DNA of 64,000 bases from Takashimella koratensis (taxonomy: Eukaryota > Basidiomycota > Tremellomycetes > Trichosporonales > Tetragoniomycetaceae). Under the pieces are notes generated by a model. The model ran no database searches and was not told the DNA's origin. It saw only the letters and a list, made by a program, of their open reading frames with translations. The position numbers and the translations under genes were made by a program. The DNA is taken from NCBI GenBank assembly GCA_003116875.1, contig BCKT01000001.1, positions 1,297,486 through 1,361,485 on the forward strand. The letters are read 5' to 3'. Below are positions 44,918 to 57,536 of this stretch, in pieces; within the stretch, counting starts at the first letter, position 1; the number at the start of each line of letters is the position of its first letter.

Positions 44918-45711
44918 GGCGAGGAGAGATGGTGGTGGGTAGGGAGAGATACGAAGGTAGTGGATAGGATGTTGTGACGATGCCGATGTTCCACGTCCTG
45001 CAAAAGATACACATACACATACATCGTCACAGGCTGGCGGCAAAATGGCGTAGACTTTGGGTAGAGCGGGATCACGTGACAGTGTCCCACCGTGGGAAGG
45101 AAGATGCGTCACGCTGGTGCGCCCCCCTGGGGACCCTGCAGGAAATCCCGTGACCGTCGCGTCCAATGTGCCGGCCAGGCTCATGTTGATTTTCCCCTTT
45201 GTATCCCTCAACATTGAGGATTAAGGATCGATCACCCAGCACAAGTCACAGCACTGGACCACAAGGGGCCACACAGGCAAGCAGGCAAGCAGGCAGGCAA
45301 GGCAAGGCAAGGCAGGGCAGGGCAGGGCAAGCAAGCAAGGCAGGCAGACATAGAAAATCAGTCTCGTCGTCGCTCCCATCTCGCTTCCTCTCATTGCTCT
45401 TCTCCTCACCTCTCTTCACTTCCTCCTCATCACCAGCCTCGTTCTTCATCCCTCACATCGTTCATCTTGCCAACGCGCAACATTGCCCACACCTCTCAAT
45501 AGTCCTCCCCACAGCCTACTTTACACGACTCTTCACGACATCACAAAATCACCTACACACGACGCGACCTTTTCACGACCACTCCGTTTCAACCCCTCGA
45601 CACCACCACCCACAGCCTCTACCCCATCCTCTTTCCCTCGCGCCTCGCTTTCGGGACACTGTCTGAGCATTGATAATTTCCTCCACCCTTCNCCCTCCCC
45701 CACCCTATTCC
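44918..45711. promoter_or_regulatory. Divergent region between MSP1 and RIF1
   Basis: Both promoters lie in 794 bp. It contains a GGCAA/GGCAG simple-repeat array at about 45275-45347, a long pyrimidine-rich RIF1 leader and one unresolved base near 45692. No gene is seen. Confidence 0.5.
45275..45347. repeat. GGCAA/GGCAG-type simple repeat
   Basis: Imperfect tandem AGGCA, GGCAA and GCAAG units in the MSP1-RIF1 divergent region. Confidence 0.8.
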
Positions 45712-48700
45712 ATGCCCGCCGACATCCACCGCACTCCTCTCGCAGTATCTTTCGGCGATGTTAGCGACCACTCGTCAACTTTTGGCAACTCGTCCCCAAT
45801 CCCTTCAGTCACCCCACTCGTCCCACTAGGTGCAACAAAATTATTAGGTATGACTTTACCGCCCCCACTTGCCTCGACGCGATCCTGACAACCCCATGCT
45901 AACATACAGCAGCATCCACGCGTCGGGGAGTGATTTTCTCTCCATCACACGAAACCAAGCTTTTCAACTCGGCAGATTCCATCATCGCAAGTAAAGACGC
46001 GTCCGTGCGATCTTACGCCATAGCATCTACAAGCTCGCCTTCCGCGCCGCGTCCCCCTCCCTCCCCACTTTCCTCCTCTCCCGCGTTCGTCCGCCCGATC
46101 TTGAAACAAAAACTACACGAAATCCGACTCGCGCGTTCGGTCGAGGAAGGTACGATGAACAACAAAGAGCCCGCGCGGTTGCTCGTCACGGGCGTCCGAC
46201 CTAAACTCGTCCAACGGGATTCGTTCCAGCTGGCTCAACTTCGGCAAGCGGCCGGCGCAGAGAACCTCAAGGGGAAAGGAAGGATGGAGGACGATGCTCC
46301 AGGCTCAGACGACAGCATATCTTCTGGAGACTCGAACGAGTTAGATCCTGAGAATGCCGAGCGGAATGGCGAGGAGGAGGAAGAGGAGGAAGAAGAGGTC
46401 GAAAGCTTGCACATCACTTCGCTGGTTTCGGTTATTCTCAATGGCGCCGACGACCTCCTCACACTTGAAGAGGCATATATCACGTTGACCTCGCACCTTC
46501 GCGACGCGATTCCAATGGGATCGACCCCGATCACCACCGAAATTCGAGAGGCTGTCCAGCCGATCCGAGATGAGTCGCCCGCCTTGGTTCGCGCCATGCA
46601 ACGTGATCTAAGCCGTCTGATGGGCAAGATCCCAGTCTCAGAACAGCTTGTATCGCTCTCCGGCCCTGAATCGTCACCGTTCCGCGGCCTCGCGCCGATG
46701 CGTGAGATGGTGACTCCTGCCCCACGCGATCGAATGACTCCCTCGCCCACTCCAGCACCCCTCGATGGCCCTTCGCGTCAAGGGTACACCGAGGCCGAAG
46801 TTCGGTATCGTCGTGAGGCGTCAGGTGTCGGTGCAGCGCTCCTCCGTTTCCTCGGCTTCACGTTTCACTGCCCGCACGTGCACAGCTGCTTCTCCGATGC
46901 CGACCTCCAAACTCTTCTCGATCAAGTCATGATTATCCCTCGAACGCCACGACTGCCAACCCCCAACCCCAAACGTACGTACTACCTCTCGATCGCGCTC
47001 CTCTCCATGGCCAAGGTCAACCCAGCGATCATCCAGCCGGTCAAGGAGAAGATCGTTCGCGCCGTCGAGGGCACCGTCTCCGACTCGCTCTACATTGGTA
47101 TCCCAAGTAAAGAGAATCAGGTCAAGAAGGAGGCTTACAACGCCATCATCAACCTCGTCTCGACCTATCCCAGCATTTTCTTGGCCTCGTACTCCGACTT
47201 CCTGCCCTGCTGTTTCCGAGGCATGACCAGTGCGTTGCCAGTGATCCGCCACAAGGCATCAGCAGCCGCGGCGACCTTCGCGGTGGCGAAGATGAACCTG
47301 CTCGCGGACGCTCAGGATGAAGCGCTCACGAAAGACGCGACTGCGGTGGAGGCCTGGTCAGAGACCAAGAGCATGGTCGCGCGGCTCGAGCAATTTGTGG
47401 TCACGTTCTTCAAGAGCCCGTTGAGGACGCAGGGTCGGTTGAGCTACACCACTACAGGGGGGAAGAAACTCGAGTGGCACCCCTTGGACAACATGTTCAA
47501 GAACGTCGTGGGGACGCTCGAGGAGGTCACTTGGGCTTGCTCAACGTGGGCAACTATTGTCACCCTCATTGGTTCGGCGTACAACGCGTCTAGTCTTACC
47601 TTGGAAATGGACCACATCATGGACGTAAGTTTTGTCTTTGCTTTCCGAAAACCCGCTGACATCTACAGCGATCACTCCAAGCATCGACCAACGCGTTCCG
47701 ACCCGCCCTTGCAGCTGCAGCATGGCAACATGCAATCCACGCATACCTTCGAGCCGGAGTTCAGTCATCTATTCGACACGGCAAAGTCATCTGCTCGTGG
47801 CGCCCCTTTGTCGCGTCCAAGAACCAAGATTCGCTAACCCGCCTTCGGTCACTGTTCCTCCCGTTCGATGTGGCGCTTCGGCACGCCCACGACGCGGCCA
47901 ATTACGCGCGTATTCTCGCAGCTGAGCCAACTTCAGGCGAAGTCCGGTTCAAGTGGGATCGCCAAGACAAGGTGAAAAAGTTCCAGTGGATGGTGACTTG
48001 TGGTCTCAGTGCGGCGTCCTTGGTCTACGCGTTCACCGGTATTGCACTGAACCACGAGGACCTCCCGGCGAAAGAAGTCTCAGCGATGTCGGGATTACCA
48101 TCTTCTGACGGCGCTGCGCCCGACTTGTCTCCGGAGGACAACAAGTTCCGCCGGCTTGACGAAACATATGAGAAGGTGCTCTCGCCCACGCTCAAGTCCC
48201 TCCTCACTGTGAACGGCGTCGACGCACTCAAAGAGCACGGTTGGCAGATCTTCGAGGCGGTCACCGACTCGCGTGACGTCCCGTCTGCTTGGTCACTTGA
48301 GCGCCTCTTGGTCGCGCCATACATCCACGGATCGTTGTTCGAGCATTCATCCTCCCTCCCCGCAGTCCAAGAGGCTGTCGAGACCGTCTTGTCGCAGCGT
48401 ATCCTCCCATCAGAGATACCGTCATGGGGGAAGTTGTGGATGGCCAAGCGTCTCGGCAAGTTGCTCGACCTCTTCAAAGTCGCTTTCAACGGTCTTCAGG
48501 GGATCTCAGATGTCTCCGTGATCGACTGGGTATCTGTGGAGGGTGTTGGATCTGCCGAGACCGCATTATTACTCCCCACTTCGCTGTCCAAGATCTGGTG
48601 CAACCTCTTGAACGCTTTGGCCATTGCCAACATCCCCAACGCCCCACCTACGCCCGTCTTCGCTTTCGGCCTCCAGGCAGTGACTCGTACCCTCGTAGAG

Positions 48701-51700
48701 ATCTTCGAGCGAGATCCGACGACCTATATCCCGTTGTGCTTCCTCAACAAAGACCACAAAACCAAGATCAACCTCGACACGATCCGTATCTCTATCGTCA
48801 CGCACTTGTACTCGAGCGTTTCGGAGATTCTCGGGCCTGTCGCGCTTGGCTCCGTGCGACTTCCTGTGAACCCGGGCTCCCCAACGCCCGACGCGGAAGG
48901 GATCAAGGCGGTGTTTGGTGCCGACGCCGAGGGTCAGGGAACCGCAGCGGGCACTATGCTCGGCCATGTGCTCCGTTCCAAGGCCCTTGATGCATTGCCT
49001 CCCAATGTTCGAGGCCTGTACCGACGCTTCATCGGGGCTCTGCTCGACGACGGGTGCGCCGCTGGCCACTCGACAAAGCTTTTGGGAGATATAACCAACT
49101 GCATGCCGTGGATCTTTGAGGACCAGGAGGAGCTCCAGCTGGACGTCTGGCGCCTGCTCGGTGAGTTGGGAATTACTCTTTCAGATTGGCTTCACCAGCT
49201 AACTGTACTCAGCGTCCAAGTGGACAAACGTCGTCGACTTGAGCCCATCGTCGTCCTCTGGATCATCTACCAACCACACGGGTGCTTTGCTGGTCAACTT
49301 GCTCTCTGGGCCCTTCCGCGGCCGCGACGTCAACTCGGTCTGGCATCAGAACGCGACCCAGGAAGACCTCCAGGTCTGGAAAGGTCTCCTCCGCGCTGTT
49401 GTCTTCCGTTTCCGCGCTCGACGCGTGGGCAGCAACTTTGGCGTCCTCGAGTCTCTCGCTGGTCACCTCGTCGATTACCTCGAAGCAGACACCAACACCA
49501 GCTCGTCCATCATCACCCTCTCTTGCTTGGCCGCCGCGACGTCATGGATCTCTTTCGTCCCCACAGAGCACTACCATGGGTCGCACTACAACATCAACGA
49601 GAATTACGTGCCCAACGACTTTCTCAGCCTCGTCGCCGACGCTTTGTGCGAGGCGTACCCGAAGGCCAAGGTGGGGGTTTTGCAGGGCTCGAGTCAGGAA
49701 GAGTACGCGCCAATCTCACCGGCGATTGGGTCGGTATTGGACAGCTTGAACAGGTTGTTTGAGTCGCTTTCGCCAGAGTTTGTAAAACCCGTGTTGGAAC
49801 CGGTACACAAGGCGCTCGCGCTGTGGATGGCAGATGACGCGCGGGTGGCATCTGATCTCGGCGAATTGGTGAGTTACGATCCGAGCATCTTCAAGAGAAC
49901 CCTCTGACCGGTTCTCCAGCTTGACAAAGTCTACGTTACTGTCCTCTGCAAAGTATCCAGCGCGCTCCAGTCGGGCCATATGGAAGCCAACAGCGAGACA
50001 ATCAAATCTCTCATTGATATCCTTGCGCCTCGCCTTTCTCGGGCCCAGACTTCGGCGGTCCCTGAGGCTTTCAAGGAGTTGTGGCAGTCCAACTTCACGG
50101 CTGTCCACAGCACCGAAATGGCAGACGAGGTCGTCGGGTTCCTAGCAGATGTTATGGCCGCGGTCCCGGGGATGATCACTGTGCGCGGTCTACACCTGGG
50201 CGAGTCGTTGTCGAGTGTGAGTGATTTGTGACAGAGAGCAAAATGGGCGGTCTTAAGAGAAGCGGGCGAGAAAGGAAGCTGACGATTGAGTACAGGAAGA
50301 GAGTGAGGCAAAGTATCCTCATGCGTCTATCCTCGCAGGCACCGTACCGATCGAAGAACTCATCCCTGCGGAAGAACCTCAACCCGTGGTCGAGGCCATT
50401 ACTGTCGTTATCGAGGAGACCGTCCCGCCTGCCGTGAACGAAAGTATCTTGCCTGTCCCTGAGACGATCGCGTACGACGCCGATGTTTCCCAGAGTGTCA
50501 ACAGCCAAGTGGACGCGGCGACCCAGGAACCCGCGGGTCCATCGAACGAGTCGGCACAGGCAGTTCAAGCTCAGACAACGTCGAGCCCCAAGGACTCGAC
50601 GAGCCGACGAGAACGGATGGCAAAGGTCAGGGCGGCGAAGGAGGTCAAGCAGAGGACTCGAAGGTCGACCAGGGTTTCGGCGGTGACAGCTCCTGTCGCT
50701 GAGGAACAGACCATAGTTCCCGAGGTCGAGGTCGAGGCGGTGACAGCGAACGTCGCAATTTTAGCTGCGACCAAGCCTCAGGAAGCACCCGTCGAGGCCG
50801 CAGCAGAAGTGCCTAACATCATGGACGTGTCGGAAGTCGCCAACGAATCTTTAACCGAGTCTCTCCCTGAATCAGTTGCGAGCGTTGCCGACCAGAGCAA
50901 AGACGTTTTCGGCCCTGCCTCCGGAACGAAACGCGGGCGTGGTGGTCGTGGCCGCAAGAGGCGTTCTCAGGCTGGTAAGTTTGATCGATATAATCCTACA
51001 CAAATCGGTGGAGCTGACGTTATAAAGCTGAGACGCCTCGAGAGGCGAAAAGACCCCACATCGAAACGGAGTCGGAGACTAAGGTACCCGCCGAGGTCGA
51101 GACGCCCAAGCGTGACGAAGGGGATATCACCCGGATCCCGGATTCAGCGGAGATGGGATCGTCACCTAATCTCGAGGTTGAAGAGGTCCACCAGAACCAC
51201 AGTGATTCCGTCGCCGGCGATATCCAGGTCGAGGAGACCCCGACTGATAAGACCGATGAGGCAGAGAGGGAAGAGCGCGACCCAATCACTGCCAATACCT
51301 CGATTGAACTGCCCAGTTCGGACGTGTTCATCGAATCCGCTCGGGCGGGTACGAATGTCTTTGTCGAAGCATCTTCGCCCTCGATCCATGACAATGACGA
51401 CGAGGGACACGACGGTGAAGCCGAGTCTATGCGCCCTCCTTCGATTCTTGTCTCTACCACTCGATGGTTATCGAAATTCCTCACTCCTTCACGAGCGACT
51501 TTCGATTTCAATTCTTCCTCGCCTATCGTCGAGAGGCGTACTGTTTCCCCCGAACGCGCGGGTGGGTTCTTACCCACCCCCAGCGAGGCCGGCGAGTTTG
51601 TCTTGGACGAAGTGGATAGCAAGAGTTCGCAACAGACAGAGGAAGACGAGTTACAGCTCTTACCTGACACCAACGAGCCGGTCGGGGCTATTATTCGAAC

Positions 51701-52487
51701 CAACCCGGCAAAGAAGAGAGGACGGAAAGCCAACAGAACGGCTCGATCGCTTCGACGTGCAGTTTCCGAGGCAGACGTAGCAATCACTCCGTCTGAGCGG
51801 TCAACCCGCGCCAATTCGAAGAAACAGGCGACTCCATGTAACAGTGCCGGATCGCCCGACGCGTCCGTCGTCGGGGAAGAGGAGGCGAGCTCGTCTCTTA
51901 TCGAAGTGAAAGAACGCGCAGGGCGAGGTGTTAAGCGAACGCGGTCCAGTGGTGGTTTGGGCGAGAAAGCGGGTGAGAAGGAGGTAGAGGCTGGGAACAA
52001 TGAGGAGGAAGATGAACTCCTTCTCTCTCCCGAGTCGGCGAGGAAGAGGAGGAAAGAGGAAGACGGGGTTATTGCGATTTCCAGGAAGAACAGCGCGGAA
52101 ATTGAAACCGCGGTCGCTGGACCTGGTCCCAACACTGTCGCTGCTGCTGCTGCTGCTGTCGTTGCTGCCAACATTGTCCCCGCGTCGCCGATCCGACCAA
52201 CCTCGCCTCTCCCTCGCCACGTCGTCACGCCAACCAAACCCCGCCAATCGGCTCAAGATCCATCGGCTCCGCAACTCCAGACCCAATCGCCACCGGCCTC
52301 TCCCCTTCGTCGCGCAGCCGCCGACGCCCGAGCAGCACTCGAGACTCGTATCCTCGAGATGATGGAGGAGAGCGCGAGAGCCAAAGAGGTAGTGGAGAAT
52401 ATGACGAAAGAATCGGCTTGGAAAGTGTTTCAATACGCTCAAGAGGTTTTACAGGCGGCAGGAAAGGCTATGGCCAGGCAGCATTGA
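45712..52487 (+). CDS. RIF1: RIF1 telomere/replication-timing factor
   Basis: Seven exons: 45712-45847, 45910-47624, 47669-49160, 49213-49868, 49920-50214, 50339-50974 and 51028-52487, giving 2129 aa. Residues about 150-1500 are helical, HEAT-like repeats typical of the Rif1 N-terminal domain (YYLSIALLSMAKVNPAIIQP, WQHAIHAYLRAGVQSSIRHG, WRPFVASKNQDSLTRLRSLF). A long acidic, Ser/Thr-rich region follows with a basic patch (KRGRGGRGRKRR), and it ends in a short conserved-looking helix (RILEMMEESARAKEVVENMT). Near the N-terminus are RGVIF (51-55), which fits the PP1-docking RVxF consensus, and RPILKQ (107-112), a SILK-like motif. This supports the known role of recruiting PP1 to oppose DDK at origins. 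The exon 5 donor (A/GTGTGA) was chosen for frame; the adjacent GTGAGT would break it. Confidence 0.88.
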
Positions 52488-53420
52488 CCAGGCGGAGTGA
52501 TGTGGCCGGGAAGAGGCGATGATGAGGGAGGAAGCGAGGGAGAAGGGGAGAGAGAGAGAAAGGAGGAAGGAGGAAGGAGGGAGGAGGAAGGGAGGAGGAC
52601 TGAGGTTGAGTCAAGTGAGAGTCTTGGGCTTGTCGAGTGACTTGTTGTCGGGGCAAGTCGGTTGTTTTACTCTTCTCTGGGTTCTGATTCCTAGATGATA
52701 CCCTTCCGAGTGTCTGCGACACAAAACATATTTAGCATTGTTTCGTTCTCCTCCTCCCTCCCTTCTACCATTTCTTACTTTCAGGTTGATTCATGAGACG
52801 ATACCCCCCTTTCCTCCCTAACGCCCCTTTATGTGTCTAGTAATTGTAGTTGAAAAATGTTGACTCTAAACCAAGAAACCAGATGTAATCGCATGTTTTA
52901 GTCTTCACATCTTCACACCTTCACACACCACTTTGTGCACTGTGCAGGTTCACAAGAGAGAGAGGGAGAGAGATTTTGGGTGCATTATCGTATTAGTATC
53001 ATGGCGTGAACAGGTACAGTACAAACATCTCGGTGGGTGGGTGGGTGAGTAAATTGTACAGTACACATTAAGCTGGGGGAGGACGACGACGACGACGACG
53101 ACGACAATAGGGTTGAGGTTCGGCGACAGCACAGGGAGCGAAAGGGTAGTGAGAGGAGAAGAGAGGGGGAGGGGGGGCGGGGCTCTACGGTGCAGTCTGT
53201 GCGATCCGTCACAGGTTAAATTCGACCCAAACGACGCCTGGAAGCTCGTTCTCGTGCCGCGATCGCGACTTTGGCGAAACTTCGTTTCTTCTGATACCTA
53301 TCCGGGATAGAACAGCGAGATTTGAGCTATGTGTGCGATAACCACGCGAGGGCGAGAACGTGATATCGTTTGAGAGGAGATAAGTCAGCGCTGTCCCGGA
53401 TGGAGGTCAGAGGGAGGAAC
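52488..53420. other. Convergent intergenic region, RIF1 / small secreted protein
   Basis: 3' flanks of both genes. It contains a purine-rich GGAGGAA stretch after the RIF1 stop and a (GAC)n run at about 53081-53106. No gene is seen. Confidence 0.5.
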
Positions 53421-53860
53421 TCAGTCTCGTACAGTCGGTGGACAATCGATTCCTGAGGAATGAGCAAGGTCACCTGTTCCCGCGTCGTACGCGCAGTACC
53501 CGTCCCCCGGGAGTCCAGAGTACCTAACGAGTCAGCACGGACGAACGATGACCGTCATCTCCTATACTATGCGTATACCACTTCTCCCCTCACGTCATTC
53601 TACCTTCTCCACGACCTTGCTCTCGCCGTGCTCTACGGTCTCAATGGTCTTCCCGCTTCCACTACCTTCCCCTGCAGGACTCACTGGCATACCCCGGACG
53701 TCTGGGAGACAAAACTGTACGGGAAGGGGAACAAACCGTCGGCGATGGAACTTGGACAGAGGTAGTAACAAGGGACTTTGTCGGCGATTGTGAATGGGAA
53801 AGCGGAGGTAGGGCTCGCGAAGAGGAAGGCAGCTGTGACCGTGAAGAGGAGAAGTTTCAT
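53421..53860 (-). CDS. Small secreted cysteine-containing protein (92 aa)
   Basis: Exons 53860-53685 and 53523-53421 are joined across a 161-nt GT-AG intron with a CTGACT branch-like site; the frame closes at 279 nt. A signal peptide (MKLLLFTVTAAFLFA, likely cut after SPTSA at residue 20) precedes a mature chain of about 72 residues. It has Cys at 31, 35, 58, 69 and 86 and the segment CQYSGLPGDGYCAYDAGTGD followed by CPPT. The spacing C-x10-C...CPP resembles a loose class of fungal small secreted proteins, which I cannot name precisely. Five cysteines leave one unpaired unless it dimerises. No homologue is next to it. A role at the cell surface or as an effector is only inference. The first exon alone would be overlooked as a short ORF. 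Confidence 0.68.
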
Positions 53861-54269
53861 CGTATCTTTTTGGGTTGTCGTGTTGACTATGTCGCTATGT
53901 CACCAAGTTGATATTATTGATTTTGCGTGCTTCGACTCGCTACGCGTATGTTGAGGAGATGAGTACGTCGTTGAGATTGTCTTCGTACTTGTGTTCGTGG
54001 TCGTGGGTGTGGTCGTGGGCGTGCGAGACTCGTCTAGTGCAGTCAGAGCACGGACAGCGCCGCAATCTACAACTCCTAGCGAACGATGGTGTCAAGTAGA
54101 GAAACAATGAAGAGTAATGAGAGAACAAGATTATATGTGTGTAACAGGAACGCAAGTAGTTAGCGAATTTTGTCAATCTCACTCAAGAGGGGTTCATGGA
54201 GTCATGGAGGCTGAATCGCACTGAATGTCAACAATTAGCCTGCCAGCCGCTATTCAAGATCCACCCTCC

Positions 54270-54296
54270 GCCCCCCCTCCCCCCCCCACCCCCCCG
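54270..54296. repeat. Poly-C-rich tract
   Basis: Nearly pure cytosine with single interruptions, in the divergent region. Confidence 0.8.
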
Positions 54297-54565
54297 ATAC
54301 TTTGAAAGGGGGATCAACGCAAGGGATCAGGTACATTAGGTTGACCGTCCTATCCAGCTGAACAAAACCCTTACCACCTACCTCTACCTGTAATTGAAGC
54401 GAATTGAATCACTCCTGCGTACTGTACAGGCGTGCGTACTGTACAATCCACAGTTCGGAGGTGGGTCAGGTCTCATCGGAAGGGACAAAAACGAGGGACT
54501 GGGATATTGGCACCAAGTTCCGCTGTTGTGCGTTCGGCCCTCTTCGGACAAGACTGAGTAGGTGT

Positions 54566-54596
54566 TGTACTGTCTGTACTGTCTGTACTGTCTGTA
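54566..54596. repeat. 9-nt tandem repeat, about 3.5 copies
   Basis: Unit TGTACTGTC, perfect copies, in the divergent region. Confidence 0.85.
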
Positions 54597-55191
54597 CCGC
54601 ATGTACAAATATACGTTCTGGTGAGACGTGTCGTTTGGGATGAACAGTTGAGTCTGGAGAAAGGTGGGACTAGTGCAAAAAGTACAGATCGACGTAGATC
54701 TCGTCGAGGCGCTCTAGATGCGTCCTGGTGGTGATAAATATGAGCTTGCGAGGCAGCGACGAGGGAGCATTGACATGGTTTGACAGTGATTGACTAGTTT
54801 GACATGGAACAGAGGACCAACGATGCAGAACCAAGACCAGAGATCACTGAAGAGACCACGATCAAGCTGATGGACTGGGAAGATCGACGCATCGCACATC
54901 GCACTCGTCCCTTGGAACCAAACAAATCGACGCGAAGGCGAGATCACGTGAGGAGCCTGCCCTTCCCGGCGTTATTCGGCCTCTGTGATGGGGGAGAGCC
55001 GGACCCCCCGATGTGGCGGTCATTTTGGTGAGGACATGTGCGGAAGCAAAATGGGTGTGGGTGTCATCCCGACTGGTCCGATTGGCTCTCTGATCCACCC
55101 GCCAGGCGTCGATTTCCACTCGACATCGTCTTTCACCAGCTTTCTACCACTCTCAATCCTACTGTACTCTACCCCTCCCCTACCTACCGCA

Positions 55192-55610
55192 ATGATCAAG
55201 TCGTCCTCTTTGCGACGATCACTCAACGCGGCCGTCTCGTCTTCGCGGACTGGCACCCGTGTGCCCCTCGCCGCCCGGAGCCTCGCGACCGTCGCTGACC
55301 CGCCGGTCCGACACTACGGCGGCCTCAAGGACCAAGACCGTATCTTCACCAACCTCTACTGCAAGCACGACCACGGGATCAAGGGCGCTCAGAGTCGAGG
55401 CGACTGGCACCGGACAAAAGATATCATCTTGAAGGGCGACTCGTGGATCATTCAGACCATCAAGGACTCTGGGTTGCGTGGTCGTGGTGGTGCCGGTTTC
55501 CCAAGTGGATTGAAATGGAGCTTTAGTAGGTGCCTACCTTGGAGGTGGCCAAGTGAGGGCAAGAGGCTGGATCGGACAAAGAATCTTGAAAGAGGAGGCT
55601 GGGAGGGGTA

Positions 55611-55675
<65 letters not shown>

Positions 55676-57202
55676 GAAGCAGGATCGAGAGCAAGAGTCC
55701 AGATCGAACACGATACTAACGATCGCAGTGAACAAACCGGGATGGGAAAAGGACCCAAGGTAGGCATCGCGCCGATCTCCACTTAAATCCCCTTTCTACG
55801 CCCGTCCCAACCCACTGACATCACCAGACCACGCTACCTCGTTGTCAACGCGGACGAGGGTGAGCCCGGGACATGCAAGGACCGAGAGATCATGCGTGGC
55901 GACCCGCACAAACTCGTCGAGGGATGCCTCGTTGCCGGTCGCGCTATGAACGCCACCGCTGCCTACATCTACATCCGTGGCGAGTTCTACCAAGAAGCCT
56001 CTCACGTCCAACAGGCGATCAACGAGGCTTATGCCGCTGGCTTTATCGGCAAGAACGCGTGTGGATCGGGTTACGACTTTGATGTCTACGTTCACCGTGG
56101 AGCGGGCGCGTACATCTGTGGAGAGGAGACGGCGCTCATCGAGTCGATCGAGGGCAAGCAGGGTAAGCCCCGGCTTAAGCCCCCCTTCCCTGCCGACGTT
56201 GGTCTCTTCGGATGCCCATCCACCGTCGCCAACGTCGAGACCGTCGCTGTTGCCCCGACCATCGCGCGCCGCGGCGGGTCCTGGTTCGCAGGGTTCGGTC
56301 GCGAGCGAAACTCGGGGACCAAAGTCTTCTGCGTCTCGGGTCACGTTAACAACCCCTGTGTCATCGAGGAGGAGATGTCGATCCCGCTTCAGGAGCTGCT
56401 CGAGAAACACTGCGGCGGTGTTCGAGGCGGTTGGCAGAACCTCAAGGGGATCATCCCCGGTGGCTGCTCAGTCCCCGTCATCACTCGTGAAGTCTCGGAA
56501 AAGGCACTGATGGATTACGATTCGCTCAAGGATAACGGAACTTCCCTCGGGACTGGCGCTGTCATCGTCATGGACAACACGACCGATATGATCTCGGCGA
56601 TCGCCAGGTTCTCCAAGTTTTACAAACACGAGTCGTGTGGACAGTGCACACCTTGCAGAGAAGGGACGACGTGGATGATGAACATGATGGATAGGATGGT
56701 CGAGGGTCGCGCCCAGGAGCGCGAGATCGACATGCTTCTTGAGCTCACGTGGGTGTCGCAGGGTTTGGGCGGCAGCGCGACCGGTTGTCGACGCTTAGTC
56801 GTAGCTGGGCCAGTCGTGCTGCCTTGTTGTCTCGGGAGGAAGGTTTCACTTTGCTGACGATTTCTATAGCAAGCAGGTCGAGGGTCACACTATCTGTGCG
56901 CTCGGTGACGCCGCCGCTTGGCCTATCCAGGGTCTCATGAAGAACTTCCGTGAGTCCTGCTTCCTTCGCTGACCCGAGTCTATCTCTGCGGCCGCACCAG
57001 CGGGTCCATCATGTTTAGGCATATATACTGACTTGAGCTCTCCTCTACCCCTGTAGGACCCGAGGTCGAGGCCCGACTCGCCGCTTTCCACGCCCAGAAC
57101 GGTCAAGTCATGTTCGGTGGCCGACTCTTGTCCGACGCCGACGCACGGTATGCGATCCCGGACAACCTGGGTGGTGAGACCCAGAGGTCGATCGCGGCGT
57201 AG
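55192..57202 (+). CDS. NADH:ubiquinone oxidoreductase 51 kDa flavoprotein subunit (NDUFV1)
   Basis: Exons 55192-55525, 55729-55759, 55828-56748, 56870-56949 and 57057-57202 give 503 aa. The N-terminus ([20 protein letters not shown], then [10 protein letters not shown]) is a mitochondrial presequence. Diagnostic segments are the FMN-binding [53 protein letters not shown] with [12 protein letters not shown], and the 4Fe-4S cluster N3 ligands in [13 protein letters not shown] plus the Cys in [12 protein letters not shown]. It is the entry point for NADH electrons in complex I, in the matrix arm. Its length is normal for the family. Intron 1 contains a long (GA)n microsatellite. The presence of complex I separates this fungus from Saccharomyces-type yeasts. 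Confidence 0.97.
55615..55673. repeat. (GA)n microsatellite in NDUFV1 intron 1
   Basis: About 29 uninterrupted GA units lying between the donor at 55526 and the acceptor at 55728. Confidence 0.92.
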
Positions 57203-57536
57203 ACGAGACGAGACGAGATATTTTATTCATGCATTGTTTTCGGATCAGTCTTTTTTTCTTTATTTTTTTTTTTTGGTTCATAGAGTCGTTCAGCTGTCCC
57301 CGAAGAACTGCTTGAATTGCCTGAGAAAGAGGAAGAGGAAAAGGGCAAGGTGGACAACTCGTTGACTCGGTTGAGTAGATGAGGGATCAAAGTAAGACGG
57401 AATCCGGAATGAAGCTTGACCCAATCTTTGCACCCGTGTCGCGTTTCCCATTACCGACCCGAAATCACCGTCTCCACTCCTTGACCACCTTCAACCACCC
57501 ACGCACCTCCTACACACGTCCACCTTACCCACCGTT
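57203..57536. promoter_or_regulatory. NDUFV1 3' flank and promoter of the GSKIP-domain gene
   Basis: A 334-bp tandem spacer. A T-rich run near 57250-57275 follows the NDUFV1 stop. No gene is seen. Confidence 0.5.

Larger units (their letters stand above)
53861..55191. promoter_or_regulatory. 1.3 kb divergent region, secreted protein / NDUFV1
   Basis: Contains a poly-C-rich tract (about 54270-54296), a TGTACTGTC 9-nt tandem repeat (about 54566-54596) and the NDUFV1 promoter. Open frames here have no recognisable content. Confidence 0.5.

Noticed and set aside
45199..45666. A 155-aa ORF in the MSP1-RIF1 divergent region
   Set aside because: It spans the simple repeat and a Ser/His/Pro-rich leader; no domain, and it overlaps the inferred RIF1 5' leader.
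55553..55786. ORFs of repeated Arg-Glu or Leu-Ser in NDUFV1 intron 1
   Set aside because: They are translations of the GA microsatellite inside an intron.
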